Below, piece after piece: positions 50,350-58,434 of a DNA stretch of 64,000 bases (positions are counted from its first letter, which is position 1; each line of letters begins with the position of its first letter). The DNA is taken from positions 186,001 to 250,000 of the forward strand of contig NZ_JAIWNC010000003.1 of the NCBI RefSeq assembly GCF_020216025.1. Direction: 5' to 3'. The position numbers were made by a program, and so were the translations under genes. Below the pieces are notes generated by a model. The model ran no database searches and was not told the origin of the DNA. It saw only the letters and a program-made list of their open reading frames with translations. Origin of the DNA: Jidongwangia harbinensis (lineage in GTDB: Bacteria; Actinomycetota; Actinomycetes; Mycobacteriales; Micromonosporaceae).

Positions 50350-50781
50350 TCACAGTCCGCCGGGCAGCACCCCCTCCTCGATGTCGGCGAAGTCGTCCTC
50401 GCTCGCCGAGAGGTACTGCTCCCAGGACTGCTTGTCCCAGATCTCCACCCGCGTGCTCGCCCCGATCACCACGAGTTCGCGGTTGAGCGCCGCGTACTCC
50501 CGCAGATGCGCCGGGATGGTCACCCGGCCCTGCTTGTCGGGAACCTCGTCGTGCGCACTCGCGAAGAACACCCGGCTGTACGCCCGGGCGGCCTTGTGGG
50601 TGACCGGTTGCTCGCGCAGCTGCCCCGCGATCCGCTGGAACTCCGGCATCGGGAAGACGTACAGGCAACGCTCCTGCCCTTTGGTGATCACGACACCTCC
50701 CGCCAACTCGTCCCGGAACTTCGCCGGAAGGATCAGCCGGCCCTTGTCGTCGAGGCGCGGGGTGTGCGTGCCGAGAAACAC
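50350..50781 (-). CDS. mraZ: MraZ transcriptional regulator
   Basis: 143 residues, the standard length, from GTG 50781 ([20 protein letters not shown]). Two AbrB-like half-domains carry the DxxxR signature: DDKGRLILP near the start and DKQGRVTIP in the second. It regulates its own cluster by binding repeated sites upstream, which are visible at 50876-50909. Alternative start GTG 50790 adds three residues. Confidence 0.95.
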   Translation of the reverse strand: MFLGTHTPRLDDKGRLILPAKFRDELAGGVVITKGQERCLYVFPMPEFQRIAGQLREQPVTHKAARAYSRVFFASAHDEVPDKQGRVTIPAHLREYAALNRELVVIGASTRVEIWDKQSWEQYLSASEDDFADIEEGVLPGGL

Positions 50782-50875
50782 CGGCGTCACCCCCTTGCCC
50801 CTCGGCGGTTCGCGGTCCGCCTGTCTGCTCGGGCCGGCAGTTCCCTCGGGGGCCACTCGCCCCGGTTCGGCCCTG

Positions 50876-50909
50876 CCACTGCGCTCCACTCTACTCCACT
50901 TCCCTCCAC
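50876..50909 (-). promoter_or_regulatory. MraZ box: four GTGG repeats, 10-bp period
   Basis: On the minus strand GTGG occurs at exactly 10-base steps (complement CCAC at 50876, 50886, 50896 and 50906), three of them as GTGGAG. This is about 95-130 bases upstream of the mraZ start. MraZ boxes in other bacteria are direct repeats of a G-rich motif with 10-bp period, so this is the autoregulatory site. Confidence 0.8.
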
Positions 50910-51111
50910 CCGCAACCGGAATGGAGGCGTCTGCGAAGCGGATTCGCGGATGAAAGTGCAGTTCAGAGCGTTGGGCGCGAAGTGGAGGGCGCAAGCGCCC
51001 CAGACCCGGTCCTGTTTCCGACAAGCCGCCCAGGCGGGCAGGAAACTCTCGCCGAAACGGGCCCGCGAGCGTTCCGGAAGGCAAAGGTGGGGGGAAATGG
51101 AGGAAGAAAAC

Positions 51112-51151
51112 GACGAAGGAGCGTGACCCCGAGGGGGCACGCTCCTTCGTC
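51112..51151 (-). terminator. Terminator of the NlpC/P60 gene
   Basis: GACGAAGGAGCGTG (51112-51125) pairs perfectly with CACGCTCCTTCGTC (51138-51151), a 14-bp stem, 17 bases after the stop codon at 51169. Confidence 0.85.
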
Positions 51152-51168
51152 AGGCGGTGGCCGGTGCG

Positions 51169-51972
51169 TCAGACCAGACGACGAACCACGTAGTTGCTGC
51201 TGAAGATCTTCCGCTTCGAGACCCGCTTGCCGGAGCGCGGCGAGTCGTAGAACTTGTTCCCGCCGGCGTAGATCCCGGCGTGGTATCCGTACGAGCCGGA
51301 CCGAATGATGATCAGATCGCCGACCTGCTTCTTGCTCTTGGCGATCTTCTTGCCGTACTTCTGCTGCGAGTTCGCCTTGTGCGGGAGCTTGCGGCCCGCC
51401 GCCTTCTTGTAGACGTACTTGGTGAACCCGGAGCAGTCGAACCGCTTCGGCCCGGACGCGCCGTACTTGTACAGCGCACCGACGTGCTTGTTCGCCTCAG
51501 AAATGATCTTGGTGCCGCTGTTCACGACACTCACATACACCTTCTTGCTACCGACCGACTTGAGGTTGCCGGTGCCCACGTAGTACACGCGGAAGTAGCC
51601 ACTCACCAGCGGCTTGGCGTCGTAGCTCAGGTTGCCGCTGGCCGGCACCTTCTTGTTGGTCCAGGTTTGCCACTTGTTCTTGCGCAGCGCCTGGAACCGG
51701 ACGACACCCTTGCTGACGGCCTTGCCGGTCTTGCGGTCCCGGAGCGTGATCTTGATCCGGACCTTCTTGCCGTACGCGAGCTTCTTGGTGCTGACCTTGG
51801 TGTTGATCTGTGGGGTCGCCGCGGCCGCCGCAGCCGCCTGGACGGCGGTGGTGGTCGGTGCGGCGCTCGCCGGGGTGCCGACCAGCTGGCCGGCACAGAG
51901 GCAGAGACCCAGGGACAGTGCGATGCTGCCGGTGCCGAGACGACGGCGACGGCTCGAACTGCGTTCGTGCAC
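51169..51972 (-). CDS. Secreted NlpC/P60 peptidoglycan hydrolase with Ig-like domain
   Basis: 267 residues from GTG 51972 with GGAGGG 11 bases upstream. A signal peptide ends near GTPASA (residue 37). An Ig-like beta domain (about 55-150, Lys-rich) is followed by the NlpC/P60 domain (about 152-260): Cys180 in RFDCSGFTKYVY and His231 in YGYHAGIYAGG. At the third catalytic position NKFYDSPRSG has Asp where relatives often have His. It probably cleaves stem peptides outside the membrane. A c-di-AMP riboswitch in its leader ties wall hydrolysis to c-di-AMP and osmotic state. Confidence 0.92.
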   Translation of the reverse strand: MHERSSSRRRRLGTGSIALSLGLCLCAGQLVGTPASAAPTTTAVQAAAAAAATPQINTKVSTKKLAYGKKVRIKITLRDRKTGKAVSKGVVRFQALRKNKWQTWTNKKVPASGNLSYDAKPLVSGYFRVYYVGTGNLKSVGSKKVYVSVVNSGTKIISEANKHVGALYKYGASGPKRFDCSGFTKYVYKKAAGRKLPHKANSQQKYGKKIAKSKKQVGDLIIIRSGSYGYHAGIYAGGNKFYDSPRSGKRVSKRKIFSSNYVVRRLV

Positions 51973-51984
51973 GGTAGAGATATC

Positions 51985-52142
51985 CCTCCGGCACGCCTGC
52001 GAGGTTAGCTGTCGGGTTCGGGCGGGAAGGTTGCCCGGCCGCGGGAGCGGCTTCACCCCAAGGTCCACACATCCACCGCCGAAGCGGCCGACGCGTCGAT
52101 GGACCGAATCTGGGTCCCCCGTCCCTGCCCCCACATGCCTTA
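51985..52142 (-). promoter_or_regulatory. c-di-AMP riboswitch (ydaO/yuaA class)
   Basis: On the minus strand the leader of the NlpC/P60 gene contains, in order, GGGGGACCCAG, CTTGGGGTGAAGCCGC, CGAACCCGACAGCTAACCTC and GCAGGCGTG just before the ribosome site. These are the conserved blocks of the ydaO/yuaA riboswitch, common before NlpC/P60 and Rpf-type genes in actinobacteria. These switches turn expression off when c-di-AMP is high. Outer limits are approximate. No T-run terminator is visible, so the output may be translational or use a GC-rich hairpin. Confidence 0.88.
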
Positions 52143-52555
52143 GTGGTCATTCGCAACTCGGGTCGTGCCGCTCGGCCGGGGCAGGGCTCGGCGTGGCCGG
52201 TGTGACACGAGCCGGGAGCGGTCGCTCGCGGCCAGACCTTGATAACGCAGATCCGGATACGCCGCAGCCCCCCACCTTATTACTCACAGTAATTGGCACA
52301 TGGACGTCTGTCCGGTTTGCACGCTAGTCGCGAAGAATGCCGAGGCAATGCGTATCGGCTCGATCACGAGGCGTCGATAACAATCAGTGAAACACAACAC
52401 ACAAATATCTGTACGCAGCGCGACCTCGGGCGAGTCCCAGCCCGCCCAGACATCCCCACAAAGGACTCCAGGGTCATAAATCGGACAACCGGCGACGTGC
52501 CGACACGCGTCTATTTCGGGGCGAGAGGAAAACCGGTCGTTACGTCCGGTTCCGG
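52143..52555. other. Intergenic region with a 15-bp palindrome
   Basis: About 410 bases between the riboswitch and the murT promoter, less GC-rich than its surroundings at 52280-52420. The frame from 52293 is open into murT, but the sequence lacks family similarity and is judged non-coding. It must contain the NlpC/P60 promoter (minus). ATTACT-CAC-AGTAAT at 52280-52294 is a perfect inverted repeat and an operator candidate. Confidence 0.45.
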
Positions 52556-52568
52556 TACCCTCGCTCGC

Positions 52569-53804
52569 GTGACGGATGGCAAGATGCCCCTGCGCGCCAA
52601 GGTCGCCACCTCGGTGTCGCGGACCGCGGCTGCGCTCTCCCGGGCCGCCGGCCGCGGAGACGGCGCGGTCATCGGCGGATGGCTGGGGCTGAAGATCGAC
52701 CCCGATCTGCTGCGGAACCTCTCGGCCGGCCGCGCCATCGCCCTCGTCTCCGGCACCAACGGCAAGACCACCACGACCCGGCTGGCCGCGGCGGCCCTCA
52801 GCGCCCGGGGCCCGGTGGCCAGCAACTCGTTCGGCGCGAACATGCCCTCCGGCCACACGTCCGCGCTGGCCGGGGCCGGCGTCACCCCGTTCGCGGTGCT
52901 CGAGGTCGACGAACACTATCTGGCCCGGGTCATCGAGGAGACGCACCCGCACGTCGTGTCGCTGCTCAACCTCAGCCGCGACCAGCTGGACCGGACCGAG
53001 GAGGTGGCGATGATGGCGCAGATGTGGCGCACCGTCTTCGCCGCCCACCCGGAGATCCACGTGGTGGCCAACGCGGACGACCCGATGGTGGTCTGGGCCG
53101 CGATGCACACCACGCACCTCACCTGGTTCAGCCCCGGGCAGCGCTGGCTCGACGACTCCTGGGTGTGCCCCGGGTGCGGCTCCGGCATCGAACGCGACGG
53201 CGCCCAGTGGTGGTGCACCGGCTGCGCGCTGCGCCGCCCGCCGGCCCAGTGGACCGTGGAGGACGACGGCGTCACCGACCCCCGCGGCGACTGGCACCTG
53301 ATCCGGCTGCAGCTGCCGGGGCAGGTGAATCTGGGCAACGCGGCCGCCGCGCTGGCCACGGCCGCCGAGTTCGGGGTACGCCCGCTCGAGGCCGTCCCCC
53401 GCCTCGCCACGGTCGCCTCGGTCGCCGGCCGGTACGCCAAGGTCGAGCGCGACGGCCGCACCATCCGGCTGCTGCTCGCCAAGAACCCGGCCAGCTGGCT
53501 GGAGGCGTTCGACATGGCCGAGCCGGCCCCCACGCTGCTGTCCATCAACGCCCGCATCGCGGACGGTTTCGACACCTCCTGGCTCTACGACGTCGACTTC
53601 TCCCCGCTGCGCGACCGGATGGTGCTGATCACCGGCGACCGGGCGTACGACCTCGCGGTCCGGCTGGACGTGAACGATGTGCCGTTCCGGTACGTCGGTA
53701 CCTTCAGTGAGGCGATCCAGGCCACTCCGCCCGGCCGCCTCGAGGTGATCGCCAATTACACGGCCTTCCAGGACATCCGAACGGAGCTGGACCGTGTCAA
53801 CTGA
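52569..53804 (+). CDS. murT: MurT, lipid II isoglutaminyl synthase ligase subunit
   Basis: 411 residues from GTG 52569. A Mur-ligase central domain carries the ATP loop VSGTNGKTTTTRLA, EVDEHYLARVIEE and NLSRDQLDRTEEV. An inserted Cys4 zinc ribbon (CPGC and CTGC, about 200-220) is characteristic of MurT. A C-terminal Mur-like domain follows (NARIADGFDTSWLYDVDF). With GatD it amidates D-Glu of lipid II to D-isoglutamine. TACCCT seven bases before the GTG suggests a leaderless transcript; ATG 52584 (MPLRAKVA) is the alternative start. Confidence 0.94.
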   Translation: MTDGKMPLRAKVATSVSRTAAALSRAAGRGDGAVIGGWLGLKIDPDLLRNLSAGRAIALVSGTNGKTTTTRLAAAALSARGPVASNSFGANMPSGHTSALAGAGVTPFAVLEVDEHYLARVIEETHPHVVSLLNLSRDQLDRTEEVAMMAQMWRTVFAAHPEIHVVANADDPMVVWAAMHTTHLTWFSPGQRWLDDSWVCPGCGSGIERDGAQWWCTGCALRRPPAQWTVEDDGVTDPRGDWHLIRLQLPGQVNLGNAAAALATAAEFGVRPLEAVPRLATVASVAGRYAKVERDGRTIRLLLAKNPASWLEAFDMAEPAPTLLSINARIADGFDTSWLYDVDFSPLRDRMVLITGDRAYDLAVRLDVNDVPFRYVGTFSEAIQATPPGRLEVIANYTAFQDIRTELDRVN

Positions 53805-53813
53805 GGTCGGCAC

Positions 53814-54527
53814 ATGAGCGAGAGCGCACTGGGCATCGTCTGGATCTACCCGGACCTGCTCTCCACGTACGGCGACCGGGGCAACATGCTGGTCCTGGCG
53901 CACCGGGCCGAGCGGCGCGGCATCGCGGTCGAGCCCATGCTGGTGCGCTCCGACGAGCCGCTGCCGGCCACCGCCGACATCTATCTCGTCGGTGGCGGCG
54001 AGGACGGCCCGCAGGCCCTCGCGGCGCAGCGCCTCACCGCCGACGGCAACCTGCTCCGCGCCGTCAACCAGGGCGCCGCGGTGCTCGCCGTCTGCGCCGG
54101 GTACCAACTGCTCGGCACCTCTTTCCATGCGAAGGGCGCCCAGTGCCCCGGCCTGGACCTGCTCGACGTCACCTCGGACCGCACCGGGACCCGGGTGGTC
54201 GGCGAACTCAGCGGCGACGTCGACCCGCGGCTGGGACTGCCACCACTGACCGGCTTCGAGAACCACGGCGGGCGTACCCGGCTGGGACCGGGCGTGGCGC
54301 CGCTCGCCCTGGTCACCGCCGGGTTCGGCAACGACGGGCACACCGAGGGCGCCTGGCGCGGCAAGATCCTCGGCAGCTACGCGCACGGACCGGTGCTGGC
54401 CCGCAACCCAGCGATAGCCGATCTGCTACTGCGTTGGGCGACCGGCGCGGATAGTCTTGCTCCCCTGGACGACACCTGGTCCGACAAGCTGCGGGCCGAA
54501 CGGCTCGCCGCCGCCGGCGCCGCGTGA
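53814..54527 (+). CDS. gatD: GatD, glutamine amidotransferase subunit for lipid II amidation
   Basis: 237 residues, CobB/CobQ-type class I glutaminase. The nucleophile Cys is in AVLAVCAGYQLLG and the catalytic His in GSYAHGPVLARNP; IYPDLLSTYGDRGNMLVL and FENHGGRTRLG are family hallmarks. It supplies ammonia to MurT, nine bases upstream in the same operon. GAGG stands seven bases before the ATG. Confidence 0.95.
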   Translation: MSESALGIVWIYPDLLSTYGDRGNMLVLAHRAERRGIAVEPMLVRSDEPLPATADIYLVGGGEDGPQALAAQRLTADGNLLRAVNQGAAVLAVCAGYQLLGTSFHAKGAQCPGLDLLDVTSDRTGTRVVGELSGDVDPRLGLPPLTGFENHGGRTRLGPGVAPLALVTAGFGNDGHTEGAWRGKILGSYAHGPVLARNPAIADLLLRWATGADSLAPLDDTWSDKLRAERLAAAGAA

Positions 54528-54571
54528 ACCGGCACGATCCCGAACCGACGACATTGGGGCGGTACGCCTGT

Positions 54572-55318
54572 ATGACTGACATCCTGATCGCCTCGCCGGC
54601 CATCCACCGCGCGGACCCTCAGGCTGCCGTCTCACCCGCTCCCGCCGCTCCGGACGCCCCGATGAGCTGGAAGCGACGGTTCGTCCGGTTCGGCATCCTG
54701 GCCCTCGGGGTCGGCTCGCTCGCCGCCGTCGCCGGCGTGCTGCCGCTGCGCGAGATCGCCCACGCCGTGGTGGCACTCGGCCCCGCCGCCGCGGTCGCCG
54801 TCGCGGTGGTCGGCGGCCTGCTGCTGTCGGTCCTGGTCCCCCGCACCGCCATCACCCTGGCCTGCGGCGCCCTGCTCGGTGCCGCGACGGGCGCGGCCAC
54901 CGCCCTGGCCGCCGCCGTGATCGCCGCGGTGGCCACCTACTACGCCGGCCGTTGGGCCGGCCGGGGAGCCCTCGGCGCCCGGGCCGGCGGCCGGATGCAC
55001 CGCCTGGACGGCTGGCTCAACCGGCGCGGGCTGTCCGCGGTGCTGCTGGTCCGGTTCCTGCCGCTGGCGCCGTTCGGCCTGGTCGGCTACGCCTACGGCA
55101 CGACGAGCGTGTGCCGCAAGCGCTACCTGCTCGGCACCACGCTGGCGTCCATCCCGTCCGCGGTGACCTACGCGGTCATCGGCGCCGCGGTGGCCGCACC
55201 CGGCGAGATGAACCCGCTGACGCTGGCGCCGGCCCTGATCGGCTTCACGCTGACCACCACGATCGTGGTCCGCTGGCGCCGCGCGGCACGCCGCGACGCC
55301 ACCGCGGTCCCCGCCTGA
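54572..55318 (+). CDS. TVP38/TMEM64 (DedA-like) membrane protein
   Basis: 248 residues with five or six membrane helices. The SNARE-associated/VTT-domain pattern is clear: GGLLLSVLVPRTAITLACGA LLG, GLSAVLLVRFLPLAPFGLVG YAYG and LGTTLASIPSAVTYAVIG. Family members are lipid scramblases or transporters in the membrane. An in-frame GTG (54524) overlaps the gatD stop, so translational coupling with 16 more residues is possible. The stop codon lies within the first unit of a 17-bp tandem repeat. Confidence 0.83.
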   Translation: MTDILIASPAIHRADPQAAVSPAPAAPDAPMSWKRRFVRFGILALGVGSLAAVAGVLPLREIAHAVVALGPAAAVAVAVVGGLLLSVLVPRTAITLACGALLGAATGAATALAAAVIAAVATYYAGRWAGRGALGARAGGRMHRLDGWLNRRGLSAVLLVRFLPLAPFGLVGYAYGTTSVCRKRYLLGTTLASIPSAVTYAVIGAAVAAPGEMNPLTLAPALIGFTLTTTIVVRWRRAARRDATAVPA

Positions 55319-55364
55319 TCCAGCACGCCGCCTGATCCGCCACGCCGCCTGATCCACCACGCCG
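55314..55364. repeat. 17-bp tandem repeat, three copies, over a stop codon
   Basis: CCTGATCCAGCACGCCG, CCTGATCCGCCACGCCG and CCTGATCCACCACGCCG lie head to tail. The first contains the TGA stop of the TVP38-like gene, so each unit repeats the stop. Confidence 0.9.
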
Positions 55365-55382
55365 CACCCGCCGGTGCCCACC

Positions 55383-55410
55383 ACGGCCCGCCGCGGGTGC
55401 GACGGGCCGT
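55383..55410. terminator. Hairpin between convergent genes
   Basis: ACGGCCCG (55383-55390) and CGGGCCGT (55403-55410) form an 8-bp stem with a 12-base loop between the TVP38-like gene and the leuS stop. Confidence 0.5.
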
Positions 55411-55427
55411 TCCGGTGCGGGCAGGCG

Positions 55428-58232
55428 TCAGACGACGACGCTGACCAGGCGGCCGGGCACCACGATCACCTTCTTCGGGTCCCGCCCGGCCAGCGCCTCG
55501 GCCACCGCCGCCAGCGCCGCCGCGCGTACCTCGTCCTGGGCGGTGTCGGGGGCGACCTCGACCCGCCCGCGGACCTTGCCGTTCACCTGCACCGGGTAGG
55601 TGATCGACTCGGCCACCAGCTGTGCTGGGTCGGCCTCCGGGAAGGTCGCGTACGCCAGCGTGTCACCGTGCCCCAGCCTCGCCCACAGCTCCTCGGCCAG
55701 GTGCGGGGCGAACGGCGCCAGCATCAGCACCAGCGGCTCGACCGCCTCACGGGACGCGGTCGGCAGCGGGGTCAGCACGTTGGTCAGCTCGATCAGCTTG
55801 GCGATCGCCGTGTTGAACCGCAGCTCGTCCAGGTCGCCGCGCACGCCGTCGATGACGCGGTGCAGGGCGCGCCGGGTCTTGACGTCCAGCGGTTCGTCGG
55901 TGACCCGGACGGTGGCGGTCTCCTCGTCGACCACCAGGCGCCAGACCCGCTGCAGGAAGCGCTGCGACCCGACCACGGCGCGGGTGTCCCAGGGGCGGGA
56001 CACGTCCAGCGGGCCCATCGCCATCTCGTACACCCGGAACGTGTCGGCGCCGTACTGGTCGCACATCTCGTCGGGGGTGACCACGTTCTTCAGCGACTTG
56101 CCCATCTTGCCGTACTCCCGGGCCACCGGCGTGTCGCCGTGGAAGTACCTGCCGTCGCGCTCCACGACCTCTTCGGCCGGCACCAGAACCCCGCGGGCGT
56201 CGCGGTACGCGTACGCCTGGATGTAGCCCTGGTTGAACAGCTTCCGGAACGGCTCGAACGACGAGATGTGACCCAGGTCGAACAGCACCTTGTGCCAGAA
56301 CCGGGCGTACAGCAGGTGCAGCACCGCATGCTCGACGCCGCCGACGTACAGGTCGACGCCCCCGCAGTCGCCGGGGCGCTGCGGACCCATCCAGTACGCC
56401 TCGTTCTCCGGGTCGACCAGTGCCTTGTTGTTCTCCGGGTCCAGGTAGCGCAGTTCGTACCAGCAGGAGCCGGCCCACTGCGGCATGGTGTTGGTCTCCC
56501 GGGTGTAGGTCTTGCGACCGTCGCCCAGGTCCAGTTCCACCTCCACCCAGTCCTTCTTGCGGGACAGCGGCGTCTCCGGCTCGGTGTCCGCGTCGTCCGG
56601 GTCGAACGTGCGCGGCGAGAAGTCGTCCACGTCCGGCAGGACCACCGGCAGCATCGACTCGGGCAGCGCCACCGGCAGGCCGGTCTCGTCGTACACGATC
56701 GGGAACGGCTCGCCCCAGTAGCGCTGCCGGCTGAACAGCCAGTCGCGCAGCCGGTAGGTGGTCGCGCCGCGGCCGTGGCCGTGTTCCTCCAGCCAGGCGA
56801 TCATGGCGGCCTTGGCCTCGGCGACGTCCTTGCCGTCCAGCCAGTCGCTGTTGATCGCCGGCCCGTCGCCGGTGAAGGCGCCCTCGAACCCCTCAGGAGC
56901 CGCCACGGTACGGATGATCGGCAGCTCGAAGACCTCGGCGAACGCCCAGTCCCGGGCGTCCTGGCCGGGCACTGCCATGATCGCGCCGGTGCCGTAGCCG
57001 GCCAGCACGTAGTCGGCGATGAACACCGGGATGCGGGCGCCGTTGACCGGGTTGGTGGCGTACGCGCCGGTGAACACGCCGGTCTTCACCTTGCCGTCGG
57101 CGGTCCGCTCCTCCTCGGTCTTGGCCGCGGCGGCGGTGCGGTACGCGGCGACCGCCTCGGCGGGCGTCGCGTGCCCGCCGGTCCAGGCGTCCTTCGTCCC
57201 GGCCGGCCACGCCTCGGGCGTGATCCGGGTGACCAGCGCGTGCTCCGGCGCCAGCACCATGTAGGTGGCGCCGAACAGCGTGTCCGGGCGGGTGGTGAAC
57301 ACCGGGATGACGTCGTCCTGCACCGGGAAGTCGACGTTCGCGCCCCGGGACCGGCCGATCCAGTTGCGCTGCATCAGCTTGACCGGCTCCGGCCAGTCCA
57401 GGTACTCCAGGTCGTCGACCAGGCGGTCGCCGTACTCGGTGATCCGCATCTTCCACTGCTCCAGGCTGCGCTGGAAGACCGGGAAGTTGCCGCGCTCGCT
57501 GCGGCCGTCCGGGGTGACCTCCTCGTTGGCCAGCACCGTGCCCAGCCCGGGGCACCAGTTGACCGGGGCCTCGCTGACGTACGCCAGCCGGTGGCCGTCG
57601 ACCACCTTGCGGCGCTCGACCGCGGACAGCTCGGCCCACGGGCGGCCGTCCGGGGTCTCCCGGGTGCCGGCGGCGAACTCGGCGACCAGGTCGTCGATCG
57701 GGCGGGCCCGGCCCGCGGCCCGGTCGAACCAGGAGTTGAAGATCTGCAGGAAGATCCACTGGGTCCAGCGGTAGTACTCCGGGTCGGTGGTGGAGAACGA
57801 CCGGCGCTCGTCGTACGCCATGCCCAGGCGGCGCAGCTGGGCGCGGTACCGCTGCACGTTCGCCTCGGTGGTGGTGCGCGGGTGGGTGCCGGTCTGCACC
57901 GCGTACTGCTCGGCGGGCAGCCCGAAAGCGTCGAAGCCCATCGGGTGCAGCACGTTGTAGCCGGCCATCCGCTTGTACCGGGTGTAGCAGTCGGTGCCGA
58001 TGTAGCCCAGCGGGTGGCCGACGTGCAGGCCGGACCCGGACGGGTACGGGAACATGTCCTGCACGTGCAGCTTCGGCGCGCCGCTCCGCGGGTGTGCCGG
58101 GTCGGCCAGATCGCCGGTCGGGTTGGGTGCGTGGAAGGTGCCGTGGTCCGCCCAGTACGCCTGCCAGCGCGTTTCGATCTCGCCGGCCAGCTCGGCGGTG
58201 TAGCGGAAGCGCGGGGCCTCGGACTCGCTCAT
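55428..58232 (-). CDS. leuS: Leucyl-tRNA synthetase LeuS
   Basis: 934 residues from ATG 58232 ([19 protein letters not shown]); ATG 58241 is an alternative. The class I signature is [16 protein letters not shown] and the second signature [15 protein letters not shown]. The CP1 editing domain (about 230-420) includes [19 protein letters not shown] and the [16 protein letters not shown] block, the editing pocket. [15 protein letters not shown] follows the first motif. It charges tRNA-Leu. Expression is probably governed by a Leu-codon leader peptide and terminator at 58287-58381. Confidence 0.97.
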   Translation of the reverse strand: MSESEAPRFRYTAELAGEIETRWQAYWADHGTFHAPNPTGDLADPAHPRSGAPKLHVQDMFPYPSGSGLHVGHPLGYIGTDCYTRYKRMAGYNVLHPMGFDAFGLPAEQYAVQTGTHPRTTTEANVQRYRAQLRRLGMAYDERRSFSTTDPEYYRWTQWIFLQIFNSWFDRAAGRARPIDDLVAEFAAGTRETPDGRPWAELSAVERRKVVDGHRLAYVSEAPVNWCPGLGTVLANEEVTPDGRSERGNFPVFQRSLEQWKMRITEYGDRLVDDLEYLDWPEPVKLMQRNWIGRSRGANVDFPVQDDVIPVFTTRPDTLFGATYMVLAPEHALVTRITPEAWPAGTKDAWTGGHATPAEAVAAYRTAAAAKTEEERTADGKVKTGVFTGAYATNPVNGARIPVFIADYVLAGYGTGAIMAVPGQDARDWAFAEVFELPIIRTVAAPEGFEGAFTGDGPAINSDWLDGKDVAEAKAAMIAWLEEHGHGRGATTYRLRDWLFSRQRYWGEPFPIVYDETGLPVALPESMLPVVLPDVDDFSPRTFDPDDADTEPETPLSRKKDWVEVELDLGDGRKTYTRETNTMPQWAGSCWYELRYLDPENNKALVDPENEAYWMGPQRPGDCGGVDLYVGGVEHAVLHLLYARFWHKVLFDLGHISSFEPFRKLFNQGYIQAYAYRDARGVLVPAEEVVERDGRYFHGDTPVAREYGKMGKSLKNVVTPDEMCDQYGADTFRVYEMAMGPLDVSRPWDTRAVVGSQRFLQRVWRLVVDEETATVRVTDEPLDVKTRRALHRVIDGVRGDLDELRFNTAIAKLIELTNVLTPLPTASREAVEPLVLMLAPFAPHLAEELWARLGHGDTLAYATFPEADPAQLVAESITYPVQVNGKVRGRVEVAPDTAQDEVRAAALAAVAEALAGRDPKKVIVVPGRLVSVVV

Positions 58233-58286
58233 CTTCACCATCTCGTCATCAGGTAGGCGGCTCGGATTCGGCCTGCTTCTGGACAC

Positions 58287-58381
58287 AAAAAAGCCCCTCA
58301 CGCGGAGGGGCGCCGTGCTGGTCCGACCCGGAGGTCAGGTACTCAGCACGGCCGGCTAAGAAGCAGGAAGGACCGGGCCAT
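58287..58381 (-). promoter_or_regulatory. Leucine attenuator of leuS (leader hairpin plus terminator)
   Basis: On the minus strand, after the leader peptide, GCCGTGCTG pairs with CAGCACGGC (arms at 58344-58352 and 58312-58320), and the first arm overlaps the leader's last codons. Directly next is an intrinsic terminator: GAGGGGC at 58305-58311 and GCCCCTC at 58293-58299 in plus-strand order, followed by six T (A at 58287-58292). The leuS start is 55 bases beyond. A ribosome stalled at the Leu codons would cover the first hairpin. The antiterminator pairing was not worked out. Confidence 0.75.
58343..58381 (-). CDS. leuS leader peptide MARSFLLLSRPC
   Basis: A 12-residue ORF, ATG to TGA, with three consecutive Leu codons CTG-CTT-CTT. 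CTT is rare in the surrounding high-GC genes, which makes the run sensitive to Leu-tRNA charging. No Shine-Dalgarno is visible; the ATG may be at or near the 5' end of the transcript, as TATCAT lies just upstream. It stands 110 bases before leuS and its stop codon lies inside the first arm of a hairpin. Confidence 0.7.
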   Translation of the reverse strand: MARSFLLLSRPC

Positions 58382-58389
58382 GCGTGCAT

Positions 58390-58425
58390 GATACCGGTCG
58401 CCGCCACTCGGCGGCGACCGGTATC
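58390..58425 (-). terminator. Terminator of the first M36 protease gene
   Basis: GATACCGGTCGCCGCC (58390-58405) pairs perfectly with GGCGGCGACCGGTATC (58410-58425), a 16-bp stem with a four-base loop, ten bases after the protease stop. There is no T run. Confidence 0.8.
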
Positions 58426-58434
58426 GGATCGCTA

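Noticed and set aside
52293..52568. Extension of MurT by about 92 residues
   Set aside because: No family match, and a promoter-like TACCCT lies directly before GTG 52569.
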